Shown: piece after piece, positions 36,030 through 49,504 of the stretch | Layout of the letters: each line of letters opens with the position of its first letter | Position numbering within the stretch: the first letter of the stretch is position 1 | Assembly (NCBI GenBank): GCA_027574665.1 | Contig: CM050672.1 | Coordinates: 11,330,001-11,394,000 of the forward strand | DNA: 64,000 bases | Direction of reading: 5' to 3' | From: Rhynochetos jubatus | Taxonomy: Eukaryota > Chordata > Aves > Eurypygiformes > Rhynochetidae | Notes under the pieces: generated by a model | What the model was told of the DNA's origin: nothing | Database searches by the model: none | Seen by the model: the letters and a program-made list of their open reading frames with translations, nothing else | Position numbers and translations under genes: made by a program

Positions 36030-39000
36030 CATCCAGGATCATATGAAGAGTAGAGTGTGGAGCAAGCCAGGCCTCAAACCTCGAGAAGCTCCAGCACAAA
36101 ATGCAACCAAAATTCAGCCCACATCCGGGAGAATCTTAAGAGCAGGGGGTGGAGCAAGCCAGGCCCCAAACCACGAGAAGCTCCAGCCCAAAAGGCAGCC
36201 AATATGCAGCCCACATCCGGGAGAATCTCAAGAGCAAGGGGTGGAGCAAGCCAGGCCTCAAACCACGAGAAGCTCCAGCCCAAAATGCAGCGAAAATCCA
36301 GCCCACATCCGGGAGAATCTCAAGAGCAGGGGGTGGAGCAAGCAAGGCCTCAAACCACGAGAAGCTCCAGCCTAAAACGCAGCCAAAATCCAGCCCACAT
36401 TCAGGAGAATTTCAAGAGCAGGGGGTGGAGCAAGCCAGGCCTCAAACCACGAGAAGCTCCAGCCCAAAAGGCAGCCAAAATGCAGCCCACCTCCGGGAGA
36501 ATCTCAAGAGCAGGGGGTGGAGCAAGCCAGGCCTCAAACCTCGAGAAGCTCCAGCACAAAAGGCTACCAAAATGCAGGCCACATCCGAGAGATTCTCAAG
36601 AGCAGGGGGTGGAGCAAGCCAGGCCTCAAACCACGAGAAGCTCCAGCCCAAAAGGCAGCCAAAATGCAGCCCACCTCCGGAAGAATCTCAAGAGTAGGGG
36701 GTGGAGCAAGCCAGGCCTCAAACCTCGAGAACTCCAGCCCAAAAGGCTACCAAAATGCAGCCCACACCCAGGAGAATATCAAGAGCAGGGGGTGGTGCAA
36801 GCCAGGCCTCAAACCACGAGAAGCTCCAGCCCAAAAGGCAGCCAAAATGCAGCCCACATGCGGGAGAATCTCAAGAGCAGGGGTTGGAGCAAGCCAGGCC
36901 TCAAACCACGAGAAGCTCCAGCCCAAAAAGCAGCCAAAATGCAGCCCACAGGCAGGAGAATCTCAAGAGCAGGGGGTGGAGCAAGCCAGGCCCCAAACCA
37001 CGAGAAGCTCCAGCCCAAAAGGCAGCCAAAATGCAGCCCACATCCGGGAGAATCTCAAGAGCAGTGGGTGGAGCAAGCCAGGCCTCAAACCACGAGAAGC
37101 TCCAGCCCAAAAGGCAGCCAAAATGCAGCCCACATCCGGGAGAATCTCAAGAGCAGGGGGTGGAGCAAGCCAGGCCTCAAACCTCGAGAAGCTCCGGCCC
37201 AAAAGGCAGCCAAAATTCAGGCCACATGCGGGAGAATCTCAAGAGCAGGGGGTGGAGCAAGCCAGGCCTCAAACCACGAGAAGCTCCAGCCCTAAAGGCA
37301 GCCAAAATGCAGCCCACATCCGGGAGAATCTCAAGAGCAGGGGGTGGAACAAAAAAGGGGTCAAACCTCGAGAAGCTCCAGCCCAAAAGGCAGCCAAAAT
37401 GCAGCCCACATCCGTTAGAATCTCAAGAGCAGGGGGTGGAGCAAGCCAGGCCTCACACCACGAGAAGCTCCAGCCCAAAGAGCAGCCAAAATGCAGCCCA
37501 CATCCGGGAGAATCTCAAGAGCAGGGTGTGGAGCAAGCCAGGCCTCAAACCACGAGAAGCTCCAGCCCAAAAGGCAGCCAAAATGCAGCCCACATCCGGG
37601 AGAATCTCAAGAGCAGGGGGTGGAGCAAGCCAGGCCTCAAACCACGAGAAGCTCCAGCCCAAAAGGCAGCCAAAATGCAGCCCACATCCGGGAGAATCTC
37701 AAGAGCAGGGGGTGGAGCAAGCCAGGCCTCAAACCACGAGAAGCTCCAGCCCAAAAGGCAGCCAAAATGCAGCCCACATCCGGGAGAATCTCAAGAGCAG
37801 GGCGTGGAGCAAGCCAGGCCTCAAACCACGAGAAGCTCCAGCCCAAAAATGCAGCCAAAATGCAGCGCACATCCGGGAGAATCTCAAGAGCAGGGGGTGG
37901 AGCAAGCCAGGCCTCAAACCACGAGAAGCTCCAGCCCAAAAGGCAGCCAAAATGCAGCCCATATCCGGGAGAATCTCAAGAGCAGAGGGTGGAGCAAGCC
38001 AGGCCTCAAACCACGAGAAGCTCCAGCCCAAAAGGCAGCCAAAATCCAGCCCACATCCGGGAGAATCTCAAGAGCAGGGGGTGGAGCAAGCCAGGCCTCA
38101 AACCACAAGAAGCTCCAGCCCAAAATTCAGCCAAAATGCAGCCCACATGCAGGAGAATATGAAAAGCAGGGGGTGGAGCAAGCCAGGCCTCAAACCACGA
38201 GAAGCTCCAGCCCAAAAGGCAGCCAAAATCCAGCCCACCTCGGGGAGAATCTCAATGGCAGAGTTTGGAGTAAGCCAGGCCTCAAACCTCGAGAAGCTCC
38301 AGCCCAAAAGGCAGCCAAAATGCAGCCCACATCCGGGAGAATCTCAAGAGCAGGGGGTGGAGCAAGCCAGGCCTCAAACCACGAGAAGCTCCAGCCCAAA
38401 AGGCAGCCAAAATGCAGCCCACATCCGGGAGAATCTGAAGAGCAGAGGTTCGAGCAAGCCAGGCCTAAAACCACGAGAACCTCCAGCCCAAAATGCAGCC
38501 AAAATGCAGGCCACATCCGGGAGAATCTCAAGAGCAGGGGGTGGAGCAAGCCAGGCCTCAAACCTCGAGAAGCTCCAGCCCAAAAGGCATCCAAAATGCA
38601 GACCACATCCGGGAGAATCTCAAAAGCAGGGGGTGGAGCAAGCCAGGCCTCAAACCACGAGAAGCTCCAGCCCAAAATTCAGCCAAAATGCAGCCCACAT
38701 CTGGGACAATTTCAAGAGCAGGGGGTGGAGCAAGCCAGGCCTCAAACCACGAGAAGCTCCAGCCCAAAATGCAGCCAAAATGCAGCCCACATCCGGGAGA
38801 ATCTCAAGAGCAGGGGGTGGAGCAAGCCAGGCCTCAAACCACGAGAATCTCCAGCCCAAAATGCAGCCAAAATCCAGCCCACATCCGGGAGATTCTCAAG
38901 AGCAGGGGGTGGAGCAAGCCAGGCCTCAAACCTCGAGAAGCTCCAGCCCAAAAGTGAGCCAAAATCCAGCCCATATCCGGGAGATTCTCAAGAGCAGGGT

Positions 39001-40600
39001 GTGGAGCAAGCCAGGCCTCAAACCTCGAGAAGCTCCAGCCCAAAAGGCAGCCAAAATGCAGCCCACATCCGGGAGAATCTCAAGAGCAGGGGGTGGAGCA
39101 AGCCAGGCCTCAAACCACGAGAAGCTCCAGCCCAAAAGGCAGCCAAAATGCAGCCCACATCCGGGAGAATCTCAAGAGCAGGGGGTGGAGCAAGCCAGGC
39201 CTCAAACCACGAGAAGCTCCAGCCCAAAATATAGCCAAAATGCAGCCCACATCCGGGAGAATCTCAAGAGCAGGGGGTGGAGCAAGCCAGGCCTCAAACC
39301 ACGAGAAGCTCCAGCCCAAAAGGCAGCCAAAATGCAGCCCACATCCGGGACAATTTCAAGAGCAGGGGGTGGAGCAAGCCAGGCCCCAAACGACGAGAAT
39401 CTCCAGCCCAATTATCAGCCAAAATGCAGCCCACATCCGGGAGAATATCAAGAGCAGGGGGTGGAGCAAGCCAGGCCTCAAACCACGAGAAGTTCCAGCC
39501 CAAAAGGCAGCCAAAATGCAGCCCACATCCAAAAGAATATGAAGAGGAGGGGGTGGAGCACGCCAGGCCTCAAACCACGAGAAGCTCCAGCCCAAAATGC
39601 AGCCAAAATCTAGCCCACATCCGGGAGAATCTCAAGAGCAGGGGTTGGAGCAAGCCAGGCCTCAAACCACGAGAAGCTCCAGCCCAAAAGGCAGCCAAAA
39701 TCTAGCCCACATCCGGGAGTATCTCAAGAGCAGGGGGTGGAGCAAGCCAGGCCTCAAACCACGAGAAGCTCCAGCCCAAAAGGCAGCCAAAATGCAGCCA
39801 ACATCCGGGAGAATCTCAAGAGCAGGGGGTGGAGCAAGCCAGGCCTCAAACCACGAGAAGCTCCAGCCCAAAAGGCAGCCAAAATGCAGCCCACATCCGG
39901 GAGAATCTCAAGAGCAGGGGGTGGAGCAAGGCAGGCCTCAAACCACGAGAAGCTCCAGCCCAAAAGGCAGCCAAAATGCAGCCCACATCCAGGAGAATTT
40001 CAAGAGCAGGGGGTGGAGCAAGGCAGGCCTCAAACCACGAGAAGCTCCAGCCCAAAAGGCAGCCAAAATCCAGCCCACATCCAGGAGAATTTCAAGAGCA
40101 GGGGGTGGAGCAAGCCAGGCCTCAAACCACGAGAAGCTCCAGCCCAAGTATCAGCCAAAATGCAGCCCACATCCAGGAGCATATGAAGAGCAGGGTGTGG
40201 AGCAAGGCAGGCCTCAAACCACGAGAAGCTCCAGGCCTAAAGGCAGCCAAAATCCAGCCCACCTCCGGGAGAATCTCAAGAGCAGGGGGTGGAGGAAGCC
40301 AGGCCTCAAACCACGAGAAGCTCCAGCCCAAAAGGCAGCCAAAATGCAGCCCACATCCGGGAGAATCTCAAGAGCAGGGGGTGGATCAAGCCAGGCCTCA
40401 AACCACGAGAAGTTCCAGCCCAAGAATCACCCAGAATGCAGCCCACATCCGGGAGAATCTCAAGAGCAGGGGGTGGAGCAAGCCAGGCCTCAAACCACGA
40501 GAAGCTCCAGCCCAAAAGGCAGCCAAAATGCAGCCCACATCCAGGAGAATATCAAGAGCAGGGGGTGGAGCAAGCCAGGCCTCAAACCATGAGAAGCTCC
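36030..40600 (+). repeat. Large 5.3-5.6 kb higher-order repeat, copy A
   Basis: Marker monomers recur in order 5.3-5.6 kb downstream. They include ccaggatcatatgaagag with tagagtgtgg, agcacaaaatgcaacc, the A-rich aaaaaaggggtc monomer at 37348, caatggcagagtttgg near 38,252, cagcccaattatcagcc near 39,405, and aggagcatatgaagag near 40,176. Offsets are 5,336, 5,613, 5,428, 5,521 and 5,429 bp in turn, meaning 58 to 61 monomers with whole-monomer gains and losses between copies. Confidence 0.86.
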
Positions 40601-41365
40601 AGCCAAAAATTGAGCCAAAATCCAGCCCACATCCGGGAGAATCTCAAGAGCAGGGGGTGGAGCAAGCCAGGCCTCAAACCACGAGAAGCTCCAGCCCAAA
40701 ACGCAGCCAAAATCCAGCCCACATTCAGGAGAATTTCAAGAGCAGGGGGTGGAGCAAGCCAGGCCTCAAACCACGAGAAGATCCAGCCCAAAAGGCAGCC
40801 AAAATGCAGCCCACCTCCGGGAGAATCTCAAGAGAAGGGGGTGGAGCAAGCCAGGCCTCAAACCACGAGAAGCTCCAGCTCAAAAGGCTACCAAAATGCA
40901 GCCCACATCCGGGAGAATCTCAAGAGCAGGGGGTGGAGCAAGCCAGGCCTCAAACCACGAGAAGCTCCAGCCCAAAAGGCAGCCAAAATGCAGCCCACAT
41001 CCGGGAGAATCTCAAGAGCAGGGGGTGGAGCAAGCCAGGCCTCAAACCACGAGAAGCTCCAGCCCAAAAGGCAGCCAAAATGCAGCCCACATCCGGGACA
41101 ATCTCAAGAGCAGGGGGTGGTGCAAGCCAGGCCTCAAACCACGAGAAGCTCCAGCCCAAAAGGCAGCCAAAATGCAGCCCACATCCGGGAGAATCTCAAG
41201 AGCAGGGGGTGGAGCAAGCCAGGCCTCAAACCACGAGAAGCTCCAGCCCAAAATTCAGCCAAAATGCAGCCCACATCCAGGAGAATATCAAGAGGAGGGG
41301 GTGGAGCAAGCCAGGCCTCAAACCATGAGAAGCTCCAGCCCAAAATGCAGCCAAAATGCAGCCCA

Positions 41366-44300
41366 CATCCAGGATCATATGAAGAGTAGAGTGTGGAGCA
41401 AGCCAGGCCTCAAACCTCGAGAAGCTCCAGCACAAAATGCAACCAAAATTCAGCCCAGATCCGGGAGAATCTTAAGAGCAGGGGGTGGAGCAAGCCAGGC
41501 CTCAAACCACGAGAAGCTCCAGCCCAAAAGGCAGCCAATATGCAGCCGAAATCTGGGAGAATCTCAAGAGCAGGGGGTGGAGCAAGGCAGGCCTCAAACC
41601 ACGAGAAGCTCCAGCCCAAAAGGCAGCCAAAATCCAGCCCACATCCGGGAGAATCTCAAGAGCAGGGGGTGGTGCAAGCCAGGCCTCAAACCACGAGAAG
41701 CTCCAGCCTAAAACGCAGCCAAAACCCAGCCCACATTCAGGAGAATTTCAAGAGCAGGGGGTGGAGCAAGCCAGGCCTCAAACCACGAGAAGCTCCAGCC
41801 CAAAAGGCAGCCAAAATGCAGCCCACCTCCGGGAGAATCTCAAGAGCAGGGGGTGGAGCAAGCCAGGCCTCAAACCTCGAGAAGCTCCAGCACAAAAGGC
41901 TACCAAAATGCAGGCCGCATCCGAGAGAATCTCAAGAGCAGGGGGTGGAGCAAGCCAGGCCTCAAACCATGAGAAGTTCCAGCCCAAAAGGCAGCCAAAA
42001 TGCAGCCCACCTCAGGGAGAATCTCAAGAGCAGGGGGTGGAGCAAGCCAGGCCTCAAACCTCGAGAAGCTCCACCCCAAAATACAGCCAAAATGCAGCCC
42101 ACATCCGGGACAATCTCAAGAGCAGGGGGTGGAGCAAGCCAGGCCTCAAACCACGAGGAGCTCCAGCCCAAAAGGCAGCCAAAATGCAGCCCACATCCGG
42201 GAGAATCTCAAGAGCAGGGGGTGGAGCAAGCCAGGCCTCAAACCACGAGAAGCTCCAGCCCAAAATTCAGCCAAAATGCAGCCCACATCCAGGAGAATAT
42301 CAAGAGCAGGGGGTGGAGCAAGCCAGGCCTCAAACCATGAGAAGCTCCAGCCCAAAATGCAGCCAAAATCCAGCCCACATCTGGGAGAATCTCAAGAGCA
42401 GGGGGTGGAGCAAGCCAGGCCTCAAACCACGAGAAGCTCCAGCCTAAAACGCAGCCAAAATCCAGCCCACATTCAGGAGAATTTCAAGAGCAGGGGGTGG
42501 AGCAAGCCAGGCCCCAAACCACGAGAAGCTCCAGCCCAAAAGGCAGCCAAAATGCAGCCCACATCCGGGAGAATCTCAAGAGCAGGGGGTGGAGCAAGCC
42601 AGGCCTCAAACCTCGAGAAGCTCCAGCCCAAAAGGCAGCCAAAATGCAGCCCACATCCGGGAGAATCTCAAGAGCAGGGGGTGGAGCAAGCCAGGCCTCA
42701 AACCACGAGAAGCTCCAGCCCAAAAGGCAGCCAAAATGCAGCCCACATCCGGGAGAATCTCAAAGGCAGGGGGTGGAGAAATCCAGGCCTCAAACCTCGA
42801 GAAGCTCCGGCCCAAAAGGCAGCCAAAATTCAGGCCACATGCGGGAGAATCTCAAGAGCAGGGGGTGGAGCAAGCCAGGCCTCAAACCACGAGAAGCTCC
42901 AGCCCTAAATGCAGCCAAAATGCAGCCCACATCCGGGAGAATCTCAAGAGCAGGGGGTGGAAAAAAAAAGGGGTCAAACCTCGAGAAGCTCCAGCCCAAA
43001 AGGCAGCCAAAATGCAGCCCACATCCGGGAGAATCTCAAGAGCAGGGGGTGGAGCAAGCCAGGCCTCAAACCACGAGAAGCTCCAGCCCAAAGAGCAGCC
43101 AAAATGCAGCCCACATCCGGGAGAATCTCAAGAGCAGGGGGTGGAGCAAGCCAGGCCTCAAACCACGAGAAGCTCCAGCCCAAAAGGCATCCAAAATGCA
43201 GCCCACATCCGGGAGAATCTCAAGAGAAGGGGGTGGAGCAAGCCAGGCCTCAAACCACGAGAAGCTCCAGCCCAAAATGCAGCCAAAATGCAGGCCACAT
43301 CCGGGAGAATCTCAAGAGCAGGGGGTGGAGCAAGCCAGGCCTCAAACCACGAGAAGCTCCAGCCCAAAAGGCAGCCAAAATCCAGCCCACATCCGGGAGA
43401 ATCTCAAGAGCAGGGGGTGGAGCAAGCCAGGCCTCAAACCACGAGAAGCTCCAGCCCAAAAGGCAGCCAAAATGCAGCCCACATCCGGGAGAATCTCAAG
43501 AGCAGGGGGTGGAGCAAGCCAGGCCTCAAACCATGAGAAGCTCCAGCCCAAAAGGCAGCCAAAATGCAGCCCACATGCAGGAGAATATGAAGAGCAGGGG
43601 CTGGAGCAAGGGAGGCCTCAAACCACGAGAAGCTCCAGCCCAAAAGGCACACAAAATCCAGCCCACCTCGGGGAGAATCTCAATGGCAGAGTTTGGAGTA
43701 AGCCAGGCCTCAAACCTCGAGAAGCTCCAGCCCAAAAGGCAGCCAAAATGCAGCCCACATCCGGGAGAATCTCAAGAGCAGGGGGTGGAGCAAGCCAGGC
43801 CTCAAACCACGAGAAGCTCCAGCCCAAAAGGCAGCCAAAATGCAGCCCACATCCAGGAGAATCTCAAGAGCAGAGGGTCGAGCAAGCCAGGCCTAAAACC
43901 ACGAGAACCTCCAGCCCAAAATGCAGCCAAAATCCAGCCCACATCCGGGAGAATCTCAAGAGCAGGGGGTGGAGCAAGCCAGGCCTCAAACCACGAGAAG
44001 CTCCAGCCCAAAAGGCAGCCAAAATGCAGCCCACATCCGGGAGAATCTCAAAAGCAGGGGGTGGAGCAAGCCAGGCCTCAAACCACGAGAAGCTCCAGCC
44101 CAAAAATGCAGCCAAATTGCAGCGCACATCCGGGAGAATCTCAACAGCAGGGGGTGGAGCAAGCCAGGCCTCAAACCTCGAGAAGCTCCAGCCCAAAAGG
44201 CAGCCAAAATGCAGCCCACATCCGGGAGAATCTCAAGAGCAGGGGGTGGAGCAAGCCAGGCCTCAAACCACGAGAAGCTCCAGCCCAAGAATCACCCAGA

Positions 44301-46050
44301 ATGCAGCCCACATCCAGGAGAATCTCAAGAGCAGGGGGTGGAGCAAGCCAGGCCTCAAACCACGAGAAGCTCCAGCCCAAAAGTCAGCCAAAATCCAGCG
44401 CACATCCGGGAGATTCTCAAGAGCAGGGGGTGGAGCAAGCCAGGCCTCAAACCACGAGAAGCTCCAGCCCAAAAGGCAGCCAAAATGCAGCTCACATCCG
44501 GGAGAATCTCAAGAGCAGGGGGTGGAGCAAGCCAGGCCTCAAACCACGAGAAGCTCCAGCCCAAAAGGGAGCCAAAATGCAGCCCACATCCGGGAGAATC
44601 TCAAGAGCAGGGGGTGGAGCAAGCCAGGCCTCAAACCACGAGAAGCTCCAGCCCAAATTGTAGCCAAAATGCAGCCAACATCCGGGAGAATCTCAAGAGC
44701 AGGGGGTGGAGGAAGCCAGGCCTCAAACCACGAGAAGCTCCAGCCCAAAATATAGCCAAAATGCAGCCCACATCCGGGAGAATCTCAAGAGCAGGGGGTG
44801 GAGCAAGCCAGGCCTCAAACCACGATAAGCTCCAGCCCAAAAGGCAGCCAAAATCCAGCTCACATCCGGGACAATTTCAAGAGCAGGGGGTGGAGCAAGC
44901 CAGGCCCCAAACCACGAGAATCTCCAGCCCAATTATCAGCCAAAATGCAGCCCACATCCGGGAGAATATCAAGAGCAGGGGATGGAGCAAGCCAGGCCTC
45001 AAACCACGAGAAGCCCCAGCCCAAAAGGCAGCCAAAATCCAGCCCACATCCGGGAGAATCTCAAGAGTAGGGGGTCGAGCAAGCCAGGCCTCAAATCACG
45101 AGAAGCTCCAGCCCAAAAGGCAGCCAAAATGCAGCCCACATCCGGGAGAATCTCAAGAGCAGGGGGTGGAGCAAGCCAGGCCTCAAACCACGAGAAGCTC
45201 CAGCCCAAAAGGCAGCCAAAATGAAGCCAACATCCGGGAGAATCTCAAGAGCAGGGGGTAGAGCAAGCCAGGCCTCAAACCACGAGAAGCTCCAGCCCAA
45301 AAGGCAGCCAAAATCCAGCCCACATCCGGGAGAATCTCAAGAGCAGGGGGTGGAGCAAGCCAGGCCTCAAACCACGAGAAGCTCCAGCCCAAAAGGCAGC
45401 CAAAATCCAGCCCACATCCAGGAGAATTTCAAGAGCAGGGGGTGGAGCAAGGCAGGCCTCAAAAAACGAGAAGCTCCAGCCCAAAAGGCAGCCAAAATCC
45501 AGCCCACATCCAGGAGAATTTCAAGAGCAGGGGGTGGAGCAAGCCAGGCCTCAAACCACGAGAAGCTCCAGCCCAAAAGGCAGCCAAAATGCAGCCCACA
45601 TCCAGGAGCATATGAAGAGCAGGGTGTGGAGCAAGGCAGGCCTCAAACCACGAGAAGTTCCAGCCCAAGAATCACCCAGAATGCAGCCCACATCCGGGAG
45701 AATCTCAAGAGCAGGGGGTGGAGCAAGCCAGGCCTCAAACCACGAGAAGCTCCAGCCCAAAAGGCAGCCAAAATGCAGCCCACCTCCGGGAGAATCTCAA
45801 GAGCAGGGGGTGGAGCAAGCCAGGCCTCAAACCACGAGAAGCTCCAGCCCAAAAGGCAGCCAAAATGCAGGCCACATCCGGGAGAATCTCAAGAGCAGGG
45901 GGTGGAGCAAGCCAGGCCTCAAACCACGAGAAGTTCCAGCCCAAGAATCACCCAGAATGCAGCCCACATCCGGGAGAATCTCAAGAGCAGGGGGTGGAGC
46001 AAGGCAGGCCTCAAACCACGAGAAGCTCCAGCCAAAATTGTAGCCAAAAT
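41366..46050 (+). repeat. Large 5.3-5.6 kb higher-order repeat, copy B
   Basis: This block is collinear with 36.0-40.6 kb. It carries the same markers, including the A-rich monomer at 42961, caatggcagagtttgg near 43,681, cagcccaattatcagcc near 44,929 and aggagcatatgaagag near 45,604. Local changes relative to copy A include tatgcagccgaaatctg near 41,540 and agcctaaaacgc used at different places. Confidence 0.85.
42951..42980 (+). repeat. A-rich variant tract inside a monomer
   Basis: After gggggtgg the monomer reads nine A residues and then ggggtcaaacc, in place of agcaagccaggcctcaaacc. Length is unchanged. Seven substitutions fall within 20 bp. The equivalent monomer at 37348-37367 has the same cluster except for one retained C. 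The cluster therefore predates the higher-order duplication and gained one further change in this copy. Confidence 0.88.
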
Positions 46051-48126
46051 CCAGCCCACATCCAGGAGAATTTCAAGAGCAGGGGGTGGAGCAAGCCAGG
46101 CCTCAAACCACGAGAAGCTCCAGTCCAAAATGCAGCCAAAATGCAGCCCACATCCGGGAGATTCTCAAGAGCAGGGGGTGGAGCAAGCCAGGCCTCAAAC
46201 CTCGAGAAGCTCCAGCCCAAAATGCAGCCAAAATCCAGCCCACATCCGGGAGAATCTCAAGAGCAGGGGTTGGAGCAAGCCAGGCCTCAAACCTCGGGAA
46301 GCTCCAGCCCAAAAGGCAGCCAAAATCTAGCCCACATCTGGGAGAATCTCAAGAGCAGGGGGTGGAGCAAGCCAGGCCTCAAACCATGAGAAGCTCCAGC
46401 CCAAAAGGCAGCCAAAATCCAGCCCACATCCGGGAGAATCTCAAGAGCAGGGGGTGGAGCAAGCCAGGCCACAAACCACGAGAAGCTCCAGCCCAAAATG
46501 CAGCCAAAATGCAGCCCACATCCGGGAGAATCTCAAGAGCAGGGGTTGGAGCAAGCCAGGCCTCAAACCACGAGAAGCTCCATCCCTAAAGGCAGCCAAA
46601 ATGCAGCCCACATCCGGGAGAATATCAAGAGCAGGGGGTGGAGCAAGCCAGGCCTCAAACCACGAGAAGCTCCAGCCCAAAAGGCAGCCAAAATGCAGCC
46701 CACATCCGGGAGAATATCAAGAGCAGGGGGTGGAGCAAGCCAGGCCTCAAACCATGAGAAGCTCCAGGCCTAAAGGCAGCCAAAATCCAGCCCACATCCG
46801 GGAGAATCTCAAGAGCAGGGGGTGGAGCAAGGCAGGCCTCAAACCACGAGAAGCTCCAGCCCAAGAATCACCCAGAATGCAGCCCACATCCGGGAGAATC
46901 TCAAGAGCAGGGGGTGGAGCAAGCCAGGCCTCAAACCACGAGAAGCTCCAGCCCAAAATGTAGCCAAAATCCTGCACACATCCGGGAGATTCTCAAGAGC
47001 AGGGGGTGGAGCAAGCCAGGCCTCAAACCTCGAGAAGCTCCAGCCCAAAAGGCAGCCAAAATCTAGCCCACATCTGGGAGAATCTCAAGAGCAGGGGGTG
47101 GAGCAAGCCAGGCCTCAAACCACGAGAAGCTCCAGCCCAAGTATCAGCCAAAATGCAGCCCACATCCGGGAGAATATCAAGAGCAGGGGGTGGAGCAAGC
47201 CAGGCCTCAAACCATGAGAAGCTCCATCCCAAAATGCAGCCAAAATCCAGCCCACATCCGGGAGAATCTCAAGAGCAGGGGTTGGAGCAAGCCAGGCCTC
47301 AAACCACGAGAAGCTCCAGCCCAAAATGTAGCCAAAATCCTGCACACATCCGGGAGATTCTCAAGAGCAGGGGGTGGAGCAAGCCAGGCCTCAAACCTCG
47401 AGAAGCTCCAGCCCAAAAGGCAGCCAAAATCCAGTCCACATCCGGGAGAATATCAAGAGCAGGGGGTGGAGCAAGCCAGGCCTCAAACCACGAGAAGCTC
47501 CAGCCCAAAAGGCAGCCAAAATGCAGCCCACATCCGGGAGAATCTCAAGAGCAGGGGGTGGAGCATGCCAGGCCTCAAACCACGAGAAGCTCCAGCCCAA
47601 AATGCAGCCAAAATGCAGCCCACATCCGGGAGAATCTCAAGAGCAGGGGGTGGAGCAAGCCAGGCCTCAAACCACGAGAAGCTCCAGCCCTAAAGGCAGC
47701 CAAAATGCAGGCCATATCCGGGAGAATCTCAAGAGCAGTGGGTGGAGCAAGCCAGGCCTCAAACCACGAGAAGCTCCAGCCCAAGAATCACTCAGAATGC
47801 AGCCCACATCCGGGAGAATCTCAAGAGCAGGGGGTGGAGCAAGGCAGGCCTCAAACCACGAGAAGCTCCAGCCCAAAAGGCAGCCAAAATGCAGCCCACA
47901 TCCAGGAGAATTTCAAGAGCAGGGGGTGGAGCAAGCCAGGCCTCAAACCTCGAGAAGCTCCAGCCCAAAAGGCACACAAAATCCAGCCCACATCCGGGAG
48001 ATTCTCAAGAGCACGGGGTGGAGCAAGCCAGGCCTCAAACCACGAGAAGCTCCAGCCCAAAATGCAGCCAAAATGCAGCCCACATCCGGGAGAATCTCAA
48101 GAGCAGGGGGTGGAGCAAGCCAGGCC

Positions 48127-49504
48127 TCAAACCATGAGAAGCTCCAGCCCAAATGGCAGCCAAAATGCAGCCCACATCCGGGACAATTTCAAGAGCAGGG
48201 GGTGGAGCAAGACAGGCCCCAAACCACGAGAATCTCCAGCCCAAGTATCAGCCAAAATGCAGCCCACATCCGGGAGAATCTCAAGAGCAGGGGGTGGAGC
48301 AAGCCAGGCCTCAAACATTGAGAAGCTCCAGCCCAAAATGCAGCCAAAATCCAGCCCACATCCGGGAGAATCTCAAGAGCAGGGGGTGGAGCACGCCAGG
48401 CCTCAAACCACGAGAAGCTCCAGCCCAAAATGCAGCCAAAATGCAGCCCACATCCGGGAGAATCTCAAGAGCAGGGGGTGGAGCAAGCCAGGCCTCAAAC
48501 CACGAGAAGCTCCAGCCCAAAAGGCAGCCAAAATGCAGCCCACCTCCGGGAGAATCTCAAGAGCAGGGGGTGGAGCAAGCCAGGCCTCAAACCACGAGAA
48601 GCTCCAGCCCAAAAGGCAGCCAAAATGCAGCCCACATCCGGGAGAATCTCAAGAGCAGGGGTTGGAGCAAGCCAGGCCTCAAACCACGAGAATCTCCAGC
48701 CCTAAAGGCAGCCAAAATGCAGCCCACATCCGGGAGAATCTCAAGAGCAGGGGGTGGAGCAAGCCAGGCCTCAAACCACGAGAAGCTCCAGCCCAAAAGG
48801 CAGCCAAAATGCAGCCCACATCCGAGAGAATCTCAAGAGCAGGGGGTGGAGCAAGCCAGGCCTCAAACCACGAGAAGCTCCAGCCCAAGAATCACTCAGA
48901 ATGCAGCCCACCTCCGGGAGAATCTCAAGAGCAGGGGGTGGAGCAAGCCAGGCCTCAAACCACGAGAAGCTCCAGCCCAAAATTCAGCCAAAATCCAGCC
49001 CACATCCGGGAGAATCTCAAGAGCAGGGGGTGGAGCAAGCCAGGTCTCAAACCACGAGAAGCTCCCGCCCAAAAGGCAGCCAAAATGCAGCCCACATCCG
49101 GGAGAATCTCAAGAGCAGGGAGTGGAGCAAGCCAGGCCTCAAACCACGAGAAGCTCCAGCCCAAAAGGCAGGCAAATGCAGCCCACATCCGGGAGAATCT
49201 CAAGAGCAGGGGGTGGAGCAAGCCAGGTCTCAAACCACGAGAAGCTCCAGCCCAAAAGGCAGCCAAAATGCAGCCCACATCCGGGAGAATCTCAAGAGCA
49301 GGGGGTGGAGCAAGCCAGGCCTCAAACCACGAGAAGCTCCAGCCCAAAAGGCAGGCAAATGCAGGCCACATCCGGGAGAATCTCAAGAGCAGGGGGTGGA
49401 GCAAGCCAGGCCTCAAACCACGAGAAGCTCCAGCCCAAAACGCAGCCAAAATGCAGGCCACCTCCGGGAGAATATCAAGAGCAGGGGGTGGAGCAAGCCA
49501 GGAC
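48127..49504 (+). repeat. 1,378-bp higher-order repeat, copy A
   Basis: The block from about 48.13 to 48.80 kb repeats at 49.51-50.17 kb. Shared markers are aagacaggccccaaacc, agcccaagtatcagcc, aaacattgagaag and gagcacgccagg. The period is 15 monomers minus 2 bp, explained by two 91-bp monomers (ggcaggcaaatgc) between the copies. Confidence 0.88.

Noticed and set aside
42951..42980. Poly-A tail of an inserted retroelement
   Set aside because: The A9 run replaces monomer sequence at equal length and the 92-bp phase is kept, so nothing was inserted.
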